In this document: one piece after another, positions 1 to 6,656 of the stretch
Layout of the letters: every line of letters begins with the position of its first letter
Position numbering within the stretch: the stretch's first letter is position 1
Source of the DNA: Acidimicrobium sp. UBA3029
Lineage (GTDB): Bacteria; Actinomycetota; Acidimicrobiia; Acidimicrobiales; Ilumatobacteraceae
Assembly (NCBI GenBank): GCA_002367695.1
Contig: DFDK01000067.1
Location: forward strand, 1 to 9,648
DNA: 9,648 nt
Reading direction: 5' to 3'
Notes under the pieces: generated by a model
The model's database searches: none
What the model was told of the DNA's origin: nothing
Seen by the model: the letters and a program-made list of their open reading frames with translations, nothing else
Program-made: the position numbers and the translations under genes

Positions 1-192
1 TTTCCATTTTTTATGGATCCGTCGTGGGATGCGCAGGTGACGGCATTGCCGTTGGAGGGTGCGCCAGTTGCTGATGACGCGTCACGCAGATGGGATGGCG
101 CGAGTGTGCAGGCGTGGACTGGAAACTATGGCGAGTATTTGACGGCCAAGGTCTCGCGAGTATTTCCTGATCTGTTTAGCTCACTTGGCTAA
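1..192 (+). CDS. Isopenicillin N synthase-like 2OG/Fe(II) oxygenase, C-terminal fragment
   Basis: The frame is open from the first base to a TAA at 190-192, giving the last 63 residues of a protein that begins outside the window. The fragment starts FPFFMDPSWDA and contains RRWDGASVQAW, then GNYGEYLTAKVSRVFPDLF. This pattern, a Pro-Phe-Phe strand with an Asp-Pro turn and then a Tyr-Gly-x-Tyr-Leu helix ending in VFP, is what I recognise as the C-terminal end of the isopenicillin-N-synthase-like oxygenase family. Those enzymes use ferrous iron and usually 2-oxoglutarate. The iron-binding His-Asp-His residues and the substrate pocket would lie upstream and cannot be checked. The substrate is unknown; the family name does not imply beta-lactam synthesis. 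A hairpin follows the stop by 15 nt, so this is probably the last gene of its transcript. The call rests on pattern memory over a short fragment. Confidence 0.62.
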   Translation, partial: FPFFMDPSWDAQVTALPLEGAPVADDASRRWDGASVQAWTGNYGEYLTAKVSRVFPDLFSSLG

Positions 193-207
193 GCCGAGAA
201 ACAAAAA

Positions 208-231
208 TGGCGACACATCGCTGTGTCGCCA
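208..231 (+). terminator. Perfect 10-bp hairpin after the oxygenase gene
   Basis: TGGCGACACA (208-217) pairs perfectly with TGTGTCGCCA (222-231) around a TCGC loop, 15 nt after the oxygenase stop. Downstream on the plus strand the sequence is only mildly T-rich. The A run just upstream (203-207) would give a U tract for transcripts coming the other way. It may therefore work in both directions, ending the oxygenase message and backing up the stronger minus-strand terminator at 322-353. Confidence 0.62.
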
Positions 232-314
232 CTTCCATACTCTTACGGAACTGAGAATTACCTCCAAGCCAAGACTCGTCAACCCGTATCGTACTTGTCA
301 AAAGTATCCATTCA

Positions 315-353
315 GAAAAAACAGGGCCGGTTGAGTTTCCCCAACCGGCCCTG
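315..353 (-). terminator. Rho-independent terminator downstream of the tRNA-like gene
   Basis: CAGGGCCGGTTG (322-333) and CAACCGGCCCTG (342-353) form a perfect, GC-rich 12-bp stem with an 8-nt loop. Read on the minus strand, the stem is followed directly by TTTTTT (from 321 downward) and then CTG. The plus strand has no T run after the stem, so the terminator points leftwards. It lies about 75 nt beyond the 3' end of the tRNA-like gene (428), which is the only minus-strand gene upstream of it. It therefore probably defines the end of that transcript. Confidence 0.82.
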
Positions 354-427
354 ACTACTTGATGTTTCCCAAGACCGTCAATCCTTGGTAAGAAGTTTCG
401 CGAGCACCTCATCGTTCGTTTTATAGG

Positions 428-499
428 AGCCCCAAGTCGGAGTCGAACCGGCACCTCCAAACTGACGAGATCGGAATGCTGCCGTTACACCATCAGGGC
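428..499 (-). tRNA. tRNA-like gene with irregular anticodon arm (specificity unresolved)
   Basis: Read on the minus strand, the 72 nt fold as most of a tRNA. The acceptor stem GCCCTGA/TTGGGGC has 7 pairs, two of them G-U. The D arm GTGTAACGGCAGCAT is the sort found in glutamine and glutamate tRNAs. The T arm GCCGG-TTCGACT-CCGAC has the classic TTCGA loop with one C-A mismatch in the stem. The discriminator is T and no CCA is encoded. The anticodon arm is the problem. Standard spacing gives loop CTCGTCA (anticodon CGT, Thr) on a stem, CCGAT/GTTTG, with one mismatch and two G-U pairs. The best stem, TCCGA/TTGGA, instead leaves a 10-nt loop. The D-arm type does not match a threonine tRNA. It could be a functional but divergent tRNA, a decayed copy, or a tRNA-like regulatory RNA. 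I do not assign an amino acid. Confidence 0.55.
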
Positions 500-618
500 A
501 CCTGCAGCCATGTGTACGGCGAGTAGCCCAGTTGTGCGGTACATGTTTTGGAGGGTGGGTTGCGATGAGAATTGCGACGCTTTGGCTAGATACTCTGTTG
601 GGACACATCACGAGTCTC

Positions 619-624
619 GGGAGA
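619..624 (+). promoter_or_regulatory. Shine-Dalgarno site fixing the aldehyde dehydrogenase start
   Basis: GGGAGA at 619-624 sits 5 nt before the ATG at 630. The open frame runs a further 40 codons upstream, to an ATG at 510. That extension has no family resemblance and begins only 11 nt from the 5' end of the divergent tRNA-like gene. The SD and the family's usual length both choose 630. Confidence 0.75.
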
Positions 625-629
625 CCAAA

Positions 630-2057
630 ATGACTAACTACAACCAGGTGTACATCAACGGACAATGGGTTGCACCAAGCAGCACCGACACTATTGAGGT
701 TTGGGATTCGACCGATGAGTCGGTTATGGCCAGCATTCCTTCATGCACCGCTACAGAAGTAGACCTTGCTGCCAAGGCTGCTCGTGCCGCATTTGATTCG
801 TGGTCGGCACTCGATGCACAAGAGCGTGGAAAATACATGAGCCGAATTGGCGATGGCTTGGCTGCACGCATGGACGAGATTGCCTCGGCTATCTCGCGCG
901 AGACGGGTATGACCAAGTTTTTGAGCCAGATGATTCAGGTTGGTTTGCCAATCAACTCATTTAAGCAAGCAGCAGCAATTGCCGAGAACTACTCGTACTC
1001 ACGCGAAGTTGGTTCATCAGTTGTTGTGCGCGAACCAATTGGTGTTGTTGGTTGCATCACACCGTGGAACTACCCGCTGCACCAGATCGCTGCCAAGGTG
1101 GCATTTGCGATGGCCGCTGGTTGCACCGTGGTGCTCAAGCCAAGCGAGATTGCGCCACTTGACGCATTCATCCTCGCCGAAGTCATTGACGAAATTGGTT
1201 TACCTGCAGGCGTGTTCAATATGATCACCGGCACCGGCCCAGTTGTTGGCGAGGCCATGTCGGCACACACCGACATCGACATGATGTCATTCACTGGTTC
1301 GACCCGTGCAGGACGCCGAGTAAGCCAAGTATCTGCTGAGACAATCAAGAAGGTTGCCCTCGAGTTGGGTGGCAAGTCAGCCAACATTATTTGTGCCGAT
1401 CTCGACACCGAGACATTTGCCAAGGCAGTGTCATCGGGTGTTGGCAAAGCATTTCTCAATAGCGGACAAACATGCTCGGCACTCACCCGCATGCTCGTTC
1501 CAAAGGCACGACTTGAAGAAGCAGAAGCAATTCTTACTGCAGCAGGCAACGCAGTTGTTGTAGGAGATCCGTTTGAAAAGACAACTCACCTTGGACCACT
1601 TGCATCGGCTGCACAACGCGACCGCGTGAATGGCTTTATCCAAAAAGGCATCGACGAAGGTGCGAAGGTTCTTGTCGGTGGTGTTGGCGTGCCAGAGGGT
1701 GTGTCGAAGGGCTACTACGTCAAGCCAACTATTTTCTCGAACGTGACAACGTCGATGACGATTGCCCAAGAAGAGATTTTTGGACCAGTCTTGAGTGTCA
1801 TTGCTTACAACGACGAAGAAGATGCAATTCGTATTGCCAATGACACGGTGTACGGCCTAGCCGGTGGCGTGTGGGCTGCCGACAAAGATCATGCGATTGC
1901 GATTGCACGTCGCATGCGCACTGGCCAAGTAGAAGTCAATGGTGGAGCATTCAATGCCAACGCACCGTTTGGTGGATACAAGCAGTCTGGTGTTGGTCGT
2001 GAATACGGCGACTATGGCTTCGAGGAATTCCTCGAGATCAAGAGCATGCAGCTCTAA
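630..2057 (+). CDS. NAD(P)-dependent aldehyde dehydrogenase (ALDH superfamily)
   Basis: The 475-aa product is a full-length aldehyde dehydrogenase, which oxidises an aldehyde to the carboxylic acid with NAD+ or NADP+ in the cytoplasm. Visible motifs in order: TPWNYP with the oxyanion Asn147; KPSE (Lys170) of the cofactor site; FTGSTRAGR (221-229) of the Rossmann fold; LELGGKS with general base Glu245; NSGQTC with the nucleophile Cys282; EEIFGP with Glu382; and PFGGYKQSGVGRE (446-458) near the C-terminus. All catalytic residues are intact. N-terminal VYINGQWV is typical of the family. The true substrate cannot be read from sequence; general aldehyde or betaine-aldehyde-type dehydrogenases look like this. 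It stands alone on the plus strand between the tRNA-like gene (divergent) and the exporter operon (convergent, 4-bp gap). I saw no confident promoter in 500-618. Two TTGCGA copies (560-565, 572-577) are the only repeated element there. Confidence 0.95.
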   Translation: MTNYNQVYINGQWVAPSSTDTIEVWDSTDESVMASIPSCTATEVDLAAKAARAAFDSWSALDAQERGKYMSRIGDGLAARMDEIASAISRETGMTKFLSQMIQVGLPINSFKQAAAIAENYSYSREVGSSVVVREPIGVVGCITPWNYPLHQIAAKVAFAMAAGCTVVLKPSEIAPLDAFILAEVIDEIGLPAGVFNMITGTGPVVGEAMSAHTDIDMMSFTGSTRAGRRVSQVSAETIKKVALELGGKSANIICADLDTETFAKAVSSGVGKAFLNSGQTCSALTRMLVPKARLEEAEAILTAAGNAVVVGDPFEKTTHLGPLASAAQRDRVNGFIQKGIDEGAKVLVGGVGVPEGVSKGYYVKPTIFSNVTTSMTIAQEEIFGPVLSVIAYNDEEDAIRIANDTVYGLAGGVWAADKDHAIAIARRMRTGQVEVNGGAFNANAPFGGYKQSGVGREYGDYGFEEFLEIKSMQL

Positions 2058-2061
2058 ACAC

Positions 2062-3849
2062 TTAGTTCACAATTTGTGAAGTTTGCCAGGCGTTAGCTAA
2101 CGCTGCATAGCGTCCATTTTTTGCAATGAGTTCTGTATGCGTGCCGTACTCGGCTACCTGCGCTGCATCAATCACTGCAATGTGATCGGCGCGCTGGACT
2201 GTCGACAAACGGTGAGCAACAACAATCACGGTGCGACCGCTCATCAGGCGTTCGAGTGCGCGCTCTACTTCGGCTTCGGTACCTGGGTCGAGATTGGACG
2301 TTGCTTCGTCGAGCACCAATACCGCAGGGTCGACAAGTGCCGCTCGTGCAAGAGCAACCAGTTGACGCTCGCCTGCCGACAAACGGCTGCCACGTTCGCG
2401 CACTTCGGTATCGAGTCCGTCAGGAAACTGTGCAAAGTGCTCGGTCGCCGAGATGGCTTCCACTGCAGCATCTATTTCTGCATCAGTCGCAGATGTCTTA
2501 GCAATGCGTAGGTTGTCACGAATGGTGCCGTTAAACAAGAAACCTTCTTGTGGCACGACGACAATACGTTGGCGTAATGAGTCCATCGTGGCCATCGTCA
2601 GATTGACTCCGCCATACGACACAGTGCCCGACACAGGGTCGTACATGCGGGCCATGAGTTTGGCAAGAGTTGATTTACCTGCACCAGTGGGGCCAACGAG
2701 TGCCAGTTTTTCGCCGGGTGCGACACTGATCGAGACGTTGTTGAGCGCGGGATGCTCACCTGTTGCATACGTGAACGAAATGCTGTCAACCTTGAGCACA
2801 CCAGATATGGGCAGTGAGATCGCTGCAGGATGCTCATCGACTTCGGGTTTGGCATCAAGAATTGCAAACAGTTTGCTCAATGCTGCACCTGCAGACTGCA
2901 CAGTGTTGTATAACTGCGAAAGTTGCTGCACTGGGTCAAACAAACTCGAAATGAGCAGCGTGAAGGCCACGACAGTGCCCAGGGTGACATCGCCACGGTG
3001 CACCAACCAACCACCAACTCCGATCATCATTGCTGATGCAAAAACTCCAGAGAATTCGACGAGTGCGAAATACCAAGTACTGATTCGAACACTGCGCTCG
3101 TGGCTATCGAACAAAGCACGGTTTGATGTAAAAAACTTGTCTTTGGTTTCTTGCTCTTGGGCGTAGGCCTGAATGACACGCACGGTGGTGATGCCTTCTT
3201 GTAATGCAGACAAGTTTGTACCAACGCGTTCGCGCACCGTGAGATATGCCTTATTGGAGTCGCGTTGAAATTTGATCGATGCAAGAACAATGATCGGCAT
3301 GACGCACAAGGCAACAAGTGTGAGTTGCCAACTGAGTAATAGCAAGACAATTATAGAAAAACACAACATAAGCCCTGCAGACAAAAACTGCAGCAACCCA
3401 AACTGCACGAGTTCGGCCATTGACTCAATGTCGGCAGTCATTCGAGCCACCAACACACCTGCCTTATTGCGATCGAAAAACGCCATTGACTGCCGTTGCA
3501 TCTGACGAAATACGGCCAGGCGCAAAACCCGTAAAAACATTTCACCAGTGCGGTTGACATAGAGAAAGAGCATGCGCCCAAAGATGTACGACAGGGTTAC
3601 GACAGCGAGATACATGACCACCGACTGATCTAGCGCTCGGGTGTTCTTGGCACGAATTCCTGCATCAATTCCATGGCGCACGATGACTGGTGCTGCGAGT
3701 GCGCAACACGTAGTCACGATCACACATGCAAAACCCATGTACATCGTTTTGCGAAATGGCGCCGCCATTTTGAAAACGCGCCCGATGATGGTGCGTGCCT
3801 GTGCCCTACTGAGGCGATCTTCGTCGGTGACTCCTCCTGCGTGCCACAT
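2062..3849 (-). CDS. ABC exporter half-transporter, subunit with catalytic Glu and altered signature motif
   Basis: This 595-aa protein has an N-terminal six-helix exporter domain (about residues 30-330) and a C-terminal ATPase domain (about 350-590), the standard length for a half-size ABC exporter. Walker A is GPTGAGKST (386-394), the Q-loop Gln is 434, Walker B is LVLD followed by catalytic Glu515, and the switch His is 546 in AHRLST. The signature motif is RLSAGERQL (489-497) instead of LSGGQ. It starts 1 bp after the stop of the other ABC gene, so the two are surely co-translated. Complementary defects in the partner point to one heterodimeric exporter. The closest known type is the paired multidrug/lipid-like exporters such as Rv1272c/Rv1273c of mycobacteria or TM287/288. 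The substrate is unknown; drugs, lipids and peptides are all handled by this class. Curiously, GGAGGAG (complement of 3831-3837) lies just inside the reading frame, with no usual start codon after it. The ATG at 3849 remains the best start. Confidence 0.95.
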   Translation of the reverse strand: MWHAGGVTDEDRLSRAQARTIIGRVFKMAAPFRKTMYMGFACVIVTTCCALAAPVIVRHGIDAGIRAKNTRALDQSVVMYLAVVTLSYIFGRMLFLYVNRTGEMFLRVLRLAVFRQMQRQSMAFFDRNKAGVLVARMTADIESMAELVQFGLLQFLSAGLMLCFSIIVLLLLSWQLTLVALCVMPIIVLASIKFQRDSNKAYLTVRERVGTNLSALQEGITTVRVIQAYAQEQETKDKFFTSNRALFDSHERSVRISTWYFALVEFSGVFASAMMIGVGGWLVHRGDVTLGTVVAFTLLISSLFDPVQQLSQLYNTVQSAGAALSKLFAILDAKPEVDEHPAAISLPISGVLKVDSISFTYATGEHPALNNVSISVAPGEKLALVGPTGAGKSTLAKLMARMYDPVSGTVSYGGVNLTMATMDSLRQRIVVVPQEGFLFNGTIRDNLRIAKTSATDAEIDAAVEAISATEHFAQFPDGLDTEVRERGSRLSAGERQLVALARAALVDPAVLVLDEATSNLDPGTEAEVERALERLMSGRTVIVVAHRLSTVQRADHIAVIDAAQVAEYGTHTELIAKNGRYAALANAWQTSQIVN

Positions 3850-3850
3850 G

Positions 3851-5659
3851 TCAGTCGGCTTCTTTCTTCGGCTGATCCATACTGGCTAGTACTTCGCGAT
3901 ACCGCGTATTAGTTGCAGCAAGTTGCTCATGAGTTCCAATTGCCGCAATGGTTCCTCCATCGAGCAATACGACTCTGTCGGCAAGTGCAATGGTGCCCGG
4001 TCTGTGGGCGATCACGATCGTGGTGCGTCCGCTCATTACCGTGCGCATAGCTTCTCGAATCTCGCCTTCTTTGCTTGGGTCGACCGCGCTCGTTGCATCG
4101 TCGAGCACGAGCACACGTGGGTCAGCAATTATCGCTCGAGCAATTGCAATGCGCTGACGCTGACCACCCGACAGTGAAAACCCACGCTCGCCGATCACCG
4201 TTTCGTATCCGTGTGGAAGCCCACCGATGAAGTCGTGAGCGCCTGCAAGTTTGGCGGCGCGCTCGAGGTCTTGTTGACCTGCAGACGGCTTTGCAAAAGC
4301 GATGTTATTGGCAACGGTGTCGTTAAACAGCACGGTGTCTTCAAATACCACCCCAATTTGCTGTCGCAAGTCACGCAACTTAAGTTTGCGCACATCGACA
4401 CCATCGAGATAGACGTGGCCAGAATTGGTGTCGTAAAACCTCAACAACAGTCGCGTTACTGTCGACTTGCCAGAACCTGTGGCACCGACGATTGCAATTG
4501 ATTCGCCACCAGCGATATCAATAGTAAAATTGCGTAACACTGGCTGGTCTGCGCTGTAGCCAAACTGAACGTGGTCAAACTTGACTGCGCCAAGTGTCGT
4601 GGAACCCGTTGCGACGCTCGGCAATTGTTGTGGATTCACTGGGTCGGTGATGGTGGACTCAGTGCTCAACACTTCGTGAATACGCACAAGTGCCGCTGCT
4701 GCTCTTTGACCAAGCGCCACGATCATGCCGATGTTTCGAAGCGGCCAGATCAGCAAGGTGAGATATACGTTGAACGCAACGAGATCACCAATAGTTATTT
4801 GCCCACTCAATACACGGTGACCGCCCACACCCAGCACACCCACAAGACCAAGTGCTGGCAACACATCAATAGCTGGCAAGAAACTGCTCCGTATCTTTGC
4901 CGCCTTCATTGTTTCGCCAAAAATATCGTCAGCTTCTTTGCGCAGTTTGTCAAACTGAACTTGCTCTGCGCCAAAACCTTTAATAACCCGCACACCAGAG
5001 ACGCTCTCTTCAACCACGCTTGCCAATTGCGCCTGCTCGGCTTGCACAGCAATCGATGCTGGGTGAATCCGATTGCTAAACCTGCGAGCAGAGATATTCA
5101 CAAACGGCAGCGGCACGAGTGCGACAAGTGCCAATACGGGGTCGGTATAAAACAGAATTGCTGTGACTGCAATGATCTGAATCACGTTGGACAGCGTGAT
5201 AGGGATCATCACGATGAAGCCTTGAATCTGCATCAAGTCGCTCGATGCTCGACTCATCAGTTGCCCTGTTTGGGCCTTGTCGTGATAACCAACGTTGAGA
5301 CCAATCAGGTGAGCAAAGAGTCGTTCGCGCAATAGTGTTTCCGCCCAACGGCTTTCACGAAATGCCACATACCGACGCATTCCTGAAAGTACTCCCGTCA
5401 GTACTCCAAGACCCGCAATTATCAGAACCCACTTGAGCAATGGACCATCTCGCTCGATGCCCTGGTTGATTGCATTTTTGGTCATCTGTGGCACAGTGGT
5501 TTTGAAGCCTGCCCACGAAATACCAATTAGTGCACCGAGCAACAGGTTGCGGCGTTGGTCGCGCAACATTCCGCGCAACAGTTTCCAACCCTCACTGCGT
5601 TGCGTTTGTTCAAACTCTTGACGTGTTGCTACTTCTGCATCGGTCTCGATTGTCGACAC
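3851..5659 (-). CDS. ABC exporter half-transporter, subunit with degenerate Walker B and Q-loop
   Basis: The 602-aa protein has a six-helix exporter domain (about 35-325) and an ATPase domain (about 355-595). Walker A is GATGSGKST (392-400), the signature is a perfect LSGGQ (496-500), and the switch His is 552 in AHRPGT. Two key residues differ from consensus. The Q-loop reads VVFEDT, with Glu440 where Gln is usual. Walker B reads VLVLDDATSAVD, with Asp521 in place of the catalytic Glu. In known heterodimeric exporters such an Asp marks the non-hydrolysing site. The start is GTG at 5659, after the stop of the LLM oxidoreductase gene and a 15-bp gap; no clear SD precedes it, so translational coupling is likely. 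The first 35 residues are charged and cytoplasmic. The next gene follows after 1 bp. Together the two subunits should make one membrane exporter whose cargo may be linked to the upstream acyl-CoA and redox enzymes (inference). Confidence 0.95.
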   Translation of the reverse strand: MSTIETDAEVATRQEFEQTQRSEGWKLLRGMLRDQRRNLLLGALIGISWAGFKTTVPQMTKNAINQGIERDGPLLKWVLIIAGLGVLTGVLSGMRRYVAFRESRWAETLLRERLFAHLIGLNVGYHDKAQTGQLMSRASSDLMQIQGFIVMIPITLSNVIQIIAVTAILFYTDPVLALVALVPLPFVNISARRFSNRIHPASIAVQAEQAQLASVVEESVSGVRVIKGFGAEQVQFDKLRKEADDIFGETMKAAKIRSSFLPAIDVLPALGLVGVLGVGGHRVLSGQITIGDLVAFNVYLTLLIWPLRNIGMIVALGQRAAAALVRIHEVLSTESTITDPVNPQQLPSVATGSTTLGAVKFDHVQFGYSADQPVLRNFTIDIAGGESIAIVGATGSGKSTVTRLLLRFYDTNSGHVYLDGVDVRKLKLRDLRQQIGVVFEDTVLFNDTVANNIAFAKPSAGQQDLERAAKLAGAHDFIGGLPHGYETVIGERGFSLSGGQRQRIAIARAIIADPRVLVLDDATSAVDPSKEGEIREAMRTVMSGRTTIVIAHRPGTIALADRVVLLDGGTIAAIGTHEQLAATNTRYREVLASMDQPKKEAD

Positions 5660-5674
5660 GTGTCGTGGTGCTAA

Positions 5675-6652
5675 CTACGACGCGCTAGGCGAAAGGCTTT
5701 CGACAGCCTTCCAATAGTCAAGATCCGGGTCGAGTGGCAAAATCGCGAGCGACGACGTGGTGACACCATTTTTGAAATACTCGTTAATAACGTCGCGACA
5801 ATGCGCTGCGCTTCCGTGCACAACAAGTTCATCCACAGCCTGATCAGGTATTGCGGCAAGTGCAGCCTTGCGGTCGCCCGCCGTCCATGCGTCCCACATG
5901 CCCTGCAATAAAGGCGCTCGCCCCATCCAGCGATGAAAGTCGGCATACACAGGCACATTCATGTATGCAGCAATTGCAAACTTGGCGCCCGCCATCACCG
6001 TTTCGGTGTTTTCGCTTGGACAAACAAAAATGCGCGCGGTGATTTCTTTTTCTACTCCGTTGGCTGCGCCATTTACTACAGCAGCGACTTTGCTCACGTC
6101 TTGTGCCGACAACCAATTGATAATTACGCCGTCTGCTTCGCGAGCACCCAACTTGAGCATGCCTTCTCGAAGTGCCGCCACCAAGATTGTTGGCTTTTGC
6201 TCGGGCTTAATACTGAGACGAAAGCCATTGACCGAAAATGTGTCGTACTCTTTAGTGATTTTTTCACCGCTAAATGCATCGTGCATGAAACGCACAACGT
6301 CACGAACCTTCTTGTACGGATCAACAAACGGTACGCCGTTCCATTTTTCAACAATCACGTTGCTCGACGAACCAATACCGATTGCAAAACGTCCGGGTGC
6401 GGCATCGGCCATTGCAGCAACGCTTTGTGCAATGACTGGTGCGGTGCGTGTGTAGGCCGGCACAATTGCAGTGCCCAAACGAAGCCTTGGCTCCCATGCC
6501 GCTGCTAGCGCAAGAGGAGTAAATGCATCTGCACCATCGGTCTCGGCAGACCAAATATCGCTGTAACCCCAGTCGGCGAGTTGCGCAAGTTTGTCGCGCT
6601 GTGCATGCAGGTGCCCGGGTAGTGGGACAGTCATTCCGTTACGACGAATCAT
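5675..6652 (-). CDS. LLM class (probably F420-dependent) oxidoreductase
   Basis: The 325-aa product belongs to the luciferase-like monooxygenase fold, a TIM-barrel family using reduced flavin or, commonly in actinomycetes, coenzyme F420. Supporting segments are the N-terminal GYSDIWSAETDGADAFTPLA (29-48), the strand LGTAIVPAYTR (59-69), the hallmark GRFAIGIGSSS (87-97) followed by EKWNG (102-106), and the late TILVAALREGMLKLGAREADG stretch around 155-175. That order and the spacing match the F420-using subgroup more than bacterial luciferase, but F420 is inferred. The ATG at 6652 is preceded by GGAAAGAG at a 7-nt distance and lies 4 bp after the thioesterase stop. The next ATG, six codons on, is a less likely start. 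It sits second in a four-gene operon between a thioesterase and an exporter. The substrate is unknown; hydride transfer to a lipid-like or secondary metabolite is plausible given the neighbours. Confidence 0.92.
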   Translation of the reverse strand: MIRRNGMTVPLPGHLHAQRDKLAQLADWGYSDIWSAETDGADAFTPLALAAAWEPRLRLGTAIVPAYTRTAPVIAQSVAAMADAAPGRFAIGIGSSSNVIVEKWNGVPFVDPYKKVRDVVRFMHDAFSGEKITKEYDTFSVNGFRLSIKPEQKPTILVAALREGMLKLGAREADGVIINWLSAQDVSKVAAVVNGAANGVEKEITARIFVCPSENTETVMAGAKFAIAAYMNVPVYADFHRWMGRAPLLQGMWDAWTAGDRKAALAAIPDQAVDELVVHGSAAHCRDVINEYFKNGVTTSSLAILPLDPDLDYWKAVESLSPSAS

Positions 6653-6656
6653 GTTG

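Noticed and set aside
176..460. 94-aa minus-strand open frame across the tRNA-like gene and both hairpins
   Set aside because: It runs through the two terminator hairpins and part of the tRNA-like gene, has no SD and no recognisable domain; it is chance.
315..499. tmRNA (ssrA) reading of the tRNA-like gene and its peptide-like tail
   Set aside because: The tRNA-like part is contiguous with its own D and anticodon arms, and the tag-like peptide lies 3' of the acceptor and lacks the usual LAA-type end; a tmRNA has the opposite order.
560..592. TTGCGA boxes with TAGATA as a promoter for aldehyde dehydrogenase
   Set aside because: Spacing between either TTGCGA copy and TAGATA is 21 or 9 bp, neither suitable for a standard promoter.
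510..629. 40-codon upstream extension of the aldehyde dehydrogenase
   Set aside because: It begins 11 nt from the 5' end of the divergent tRNA-like gene and has no family resemblance. A good SD sits directly before the ATG at 630, which gives the usual family length.
2066..2080. Palindrome TTCACA-ATT-TGTGAA as operator or terminator
   Set aside because: It has only 6 AT-rich pairs, lies within the ABC coding end and has no T run on either strand. Kept only as context for the convergent junction.
2453..3166. 237-aa plus-strand open frame inside the second ABC gene
   Set aside because: It is antisense to the ATPase and late membrane domain of a clear ABC exporter, with no motif of its own.
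4571..5335. 254-aa plus-strand open frame inside the first ABC gene
   Set aside because: Composition is rich in Cys, His, Asn and Gln with no domain; it is antisense to a full, motif-complete exporter gene.
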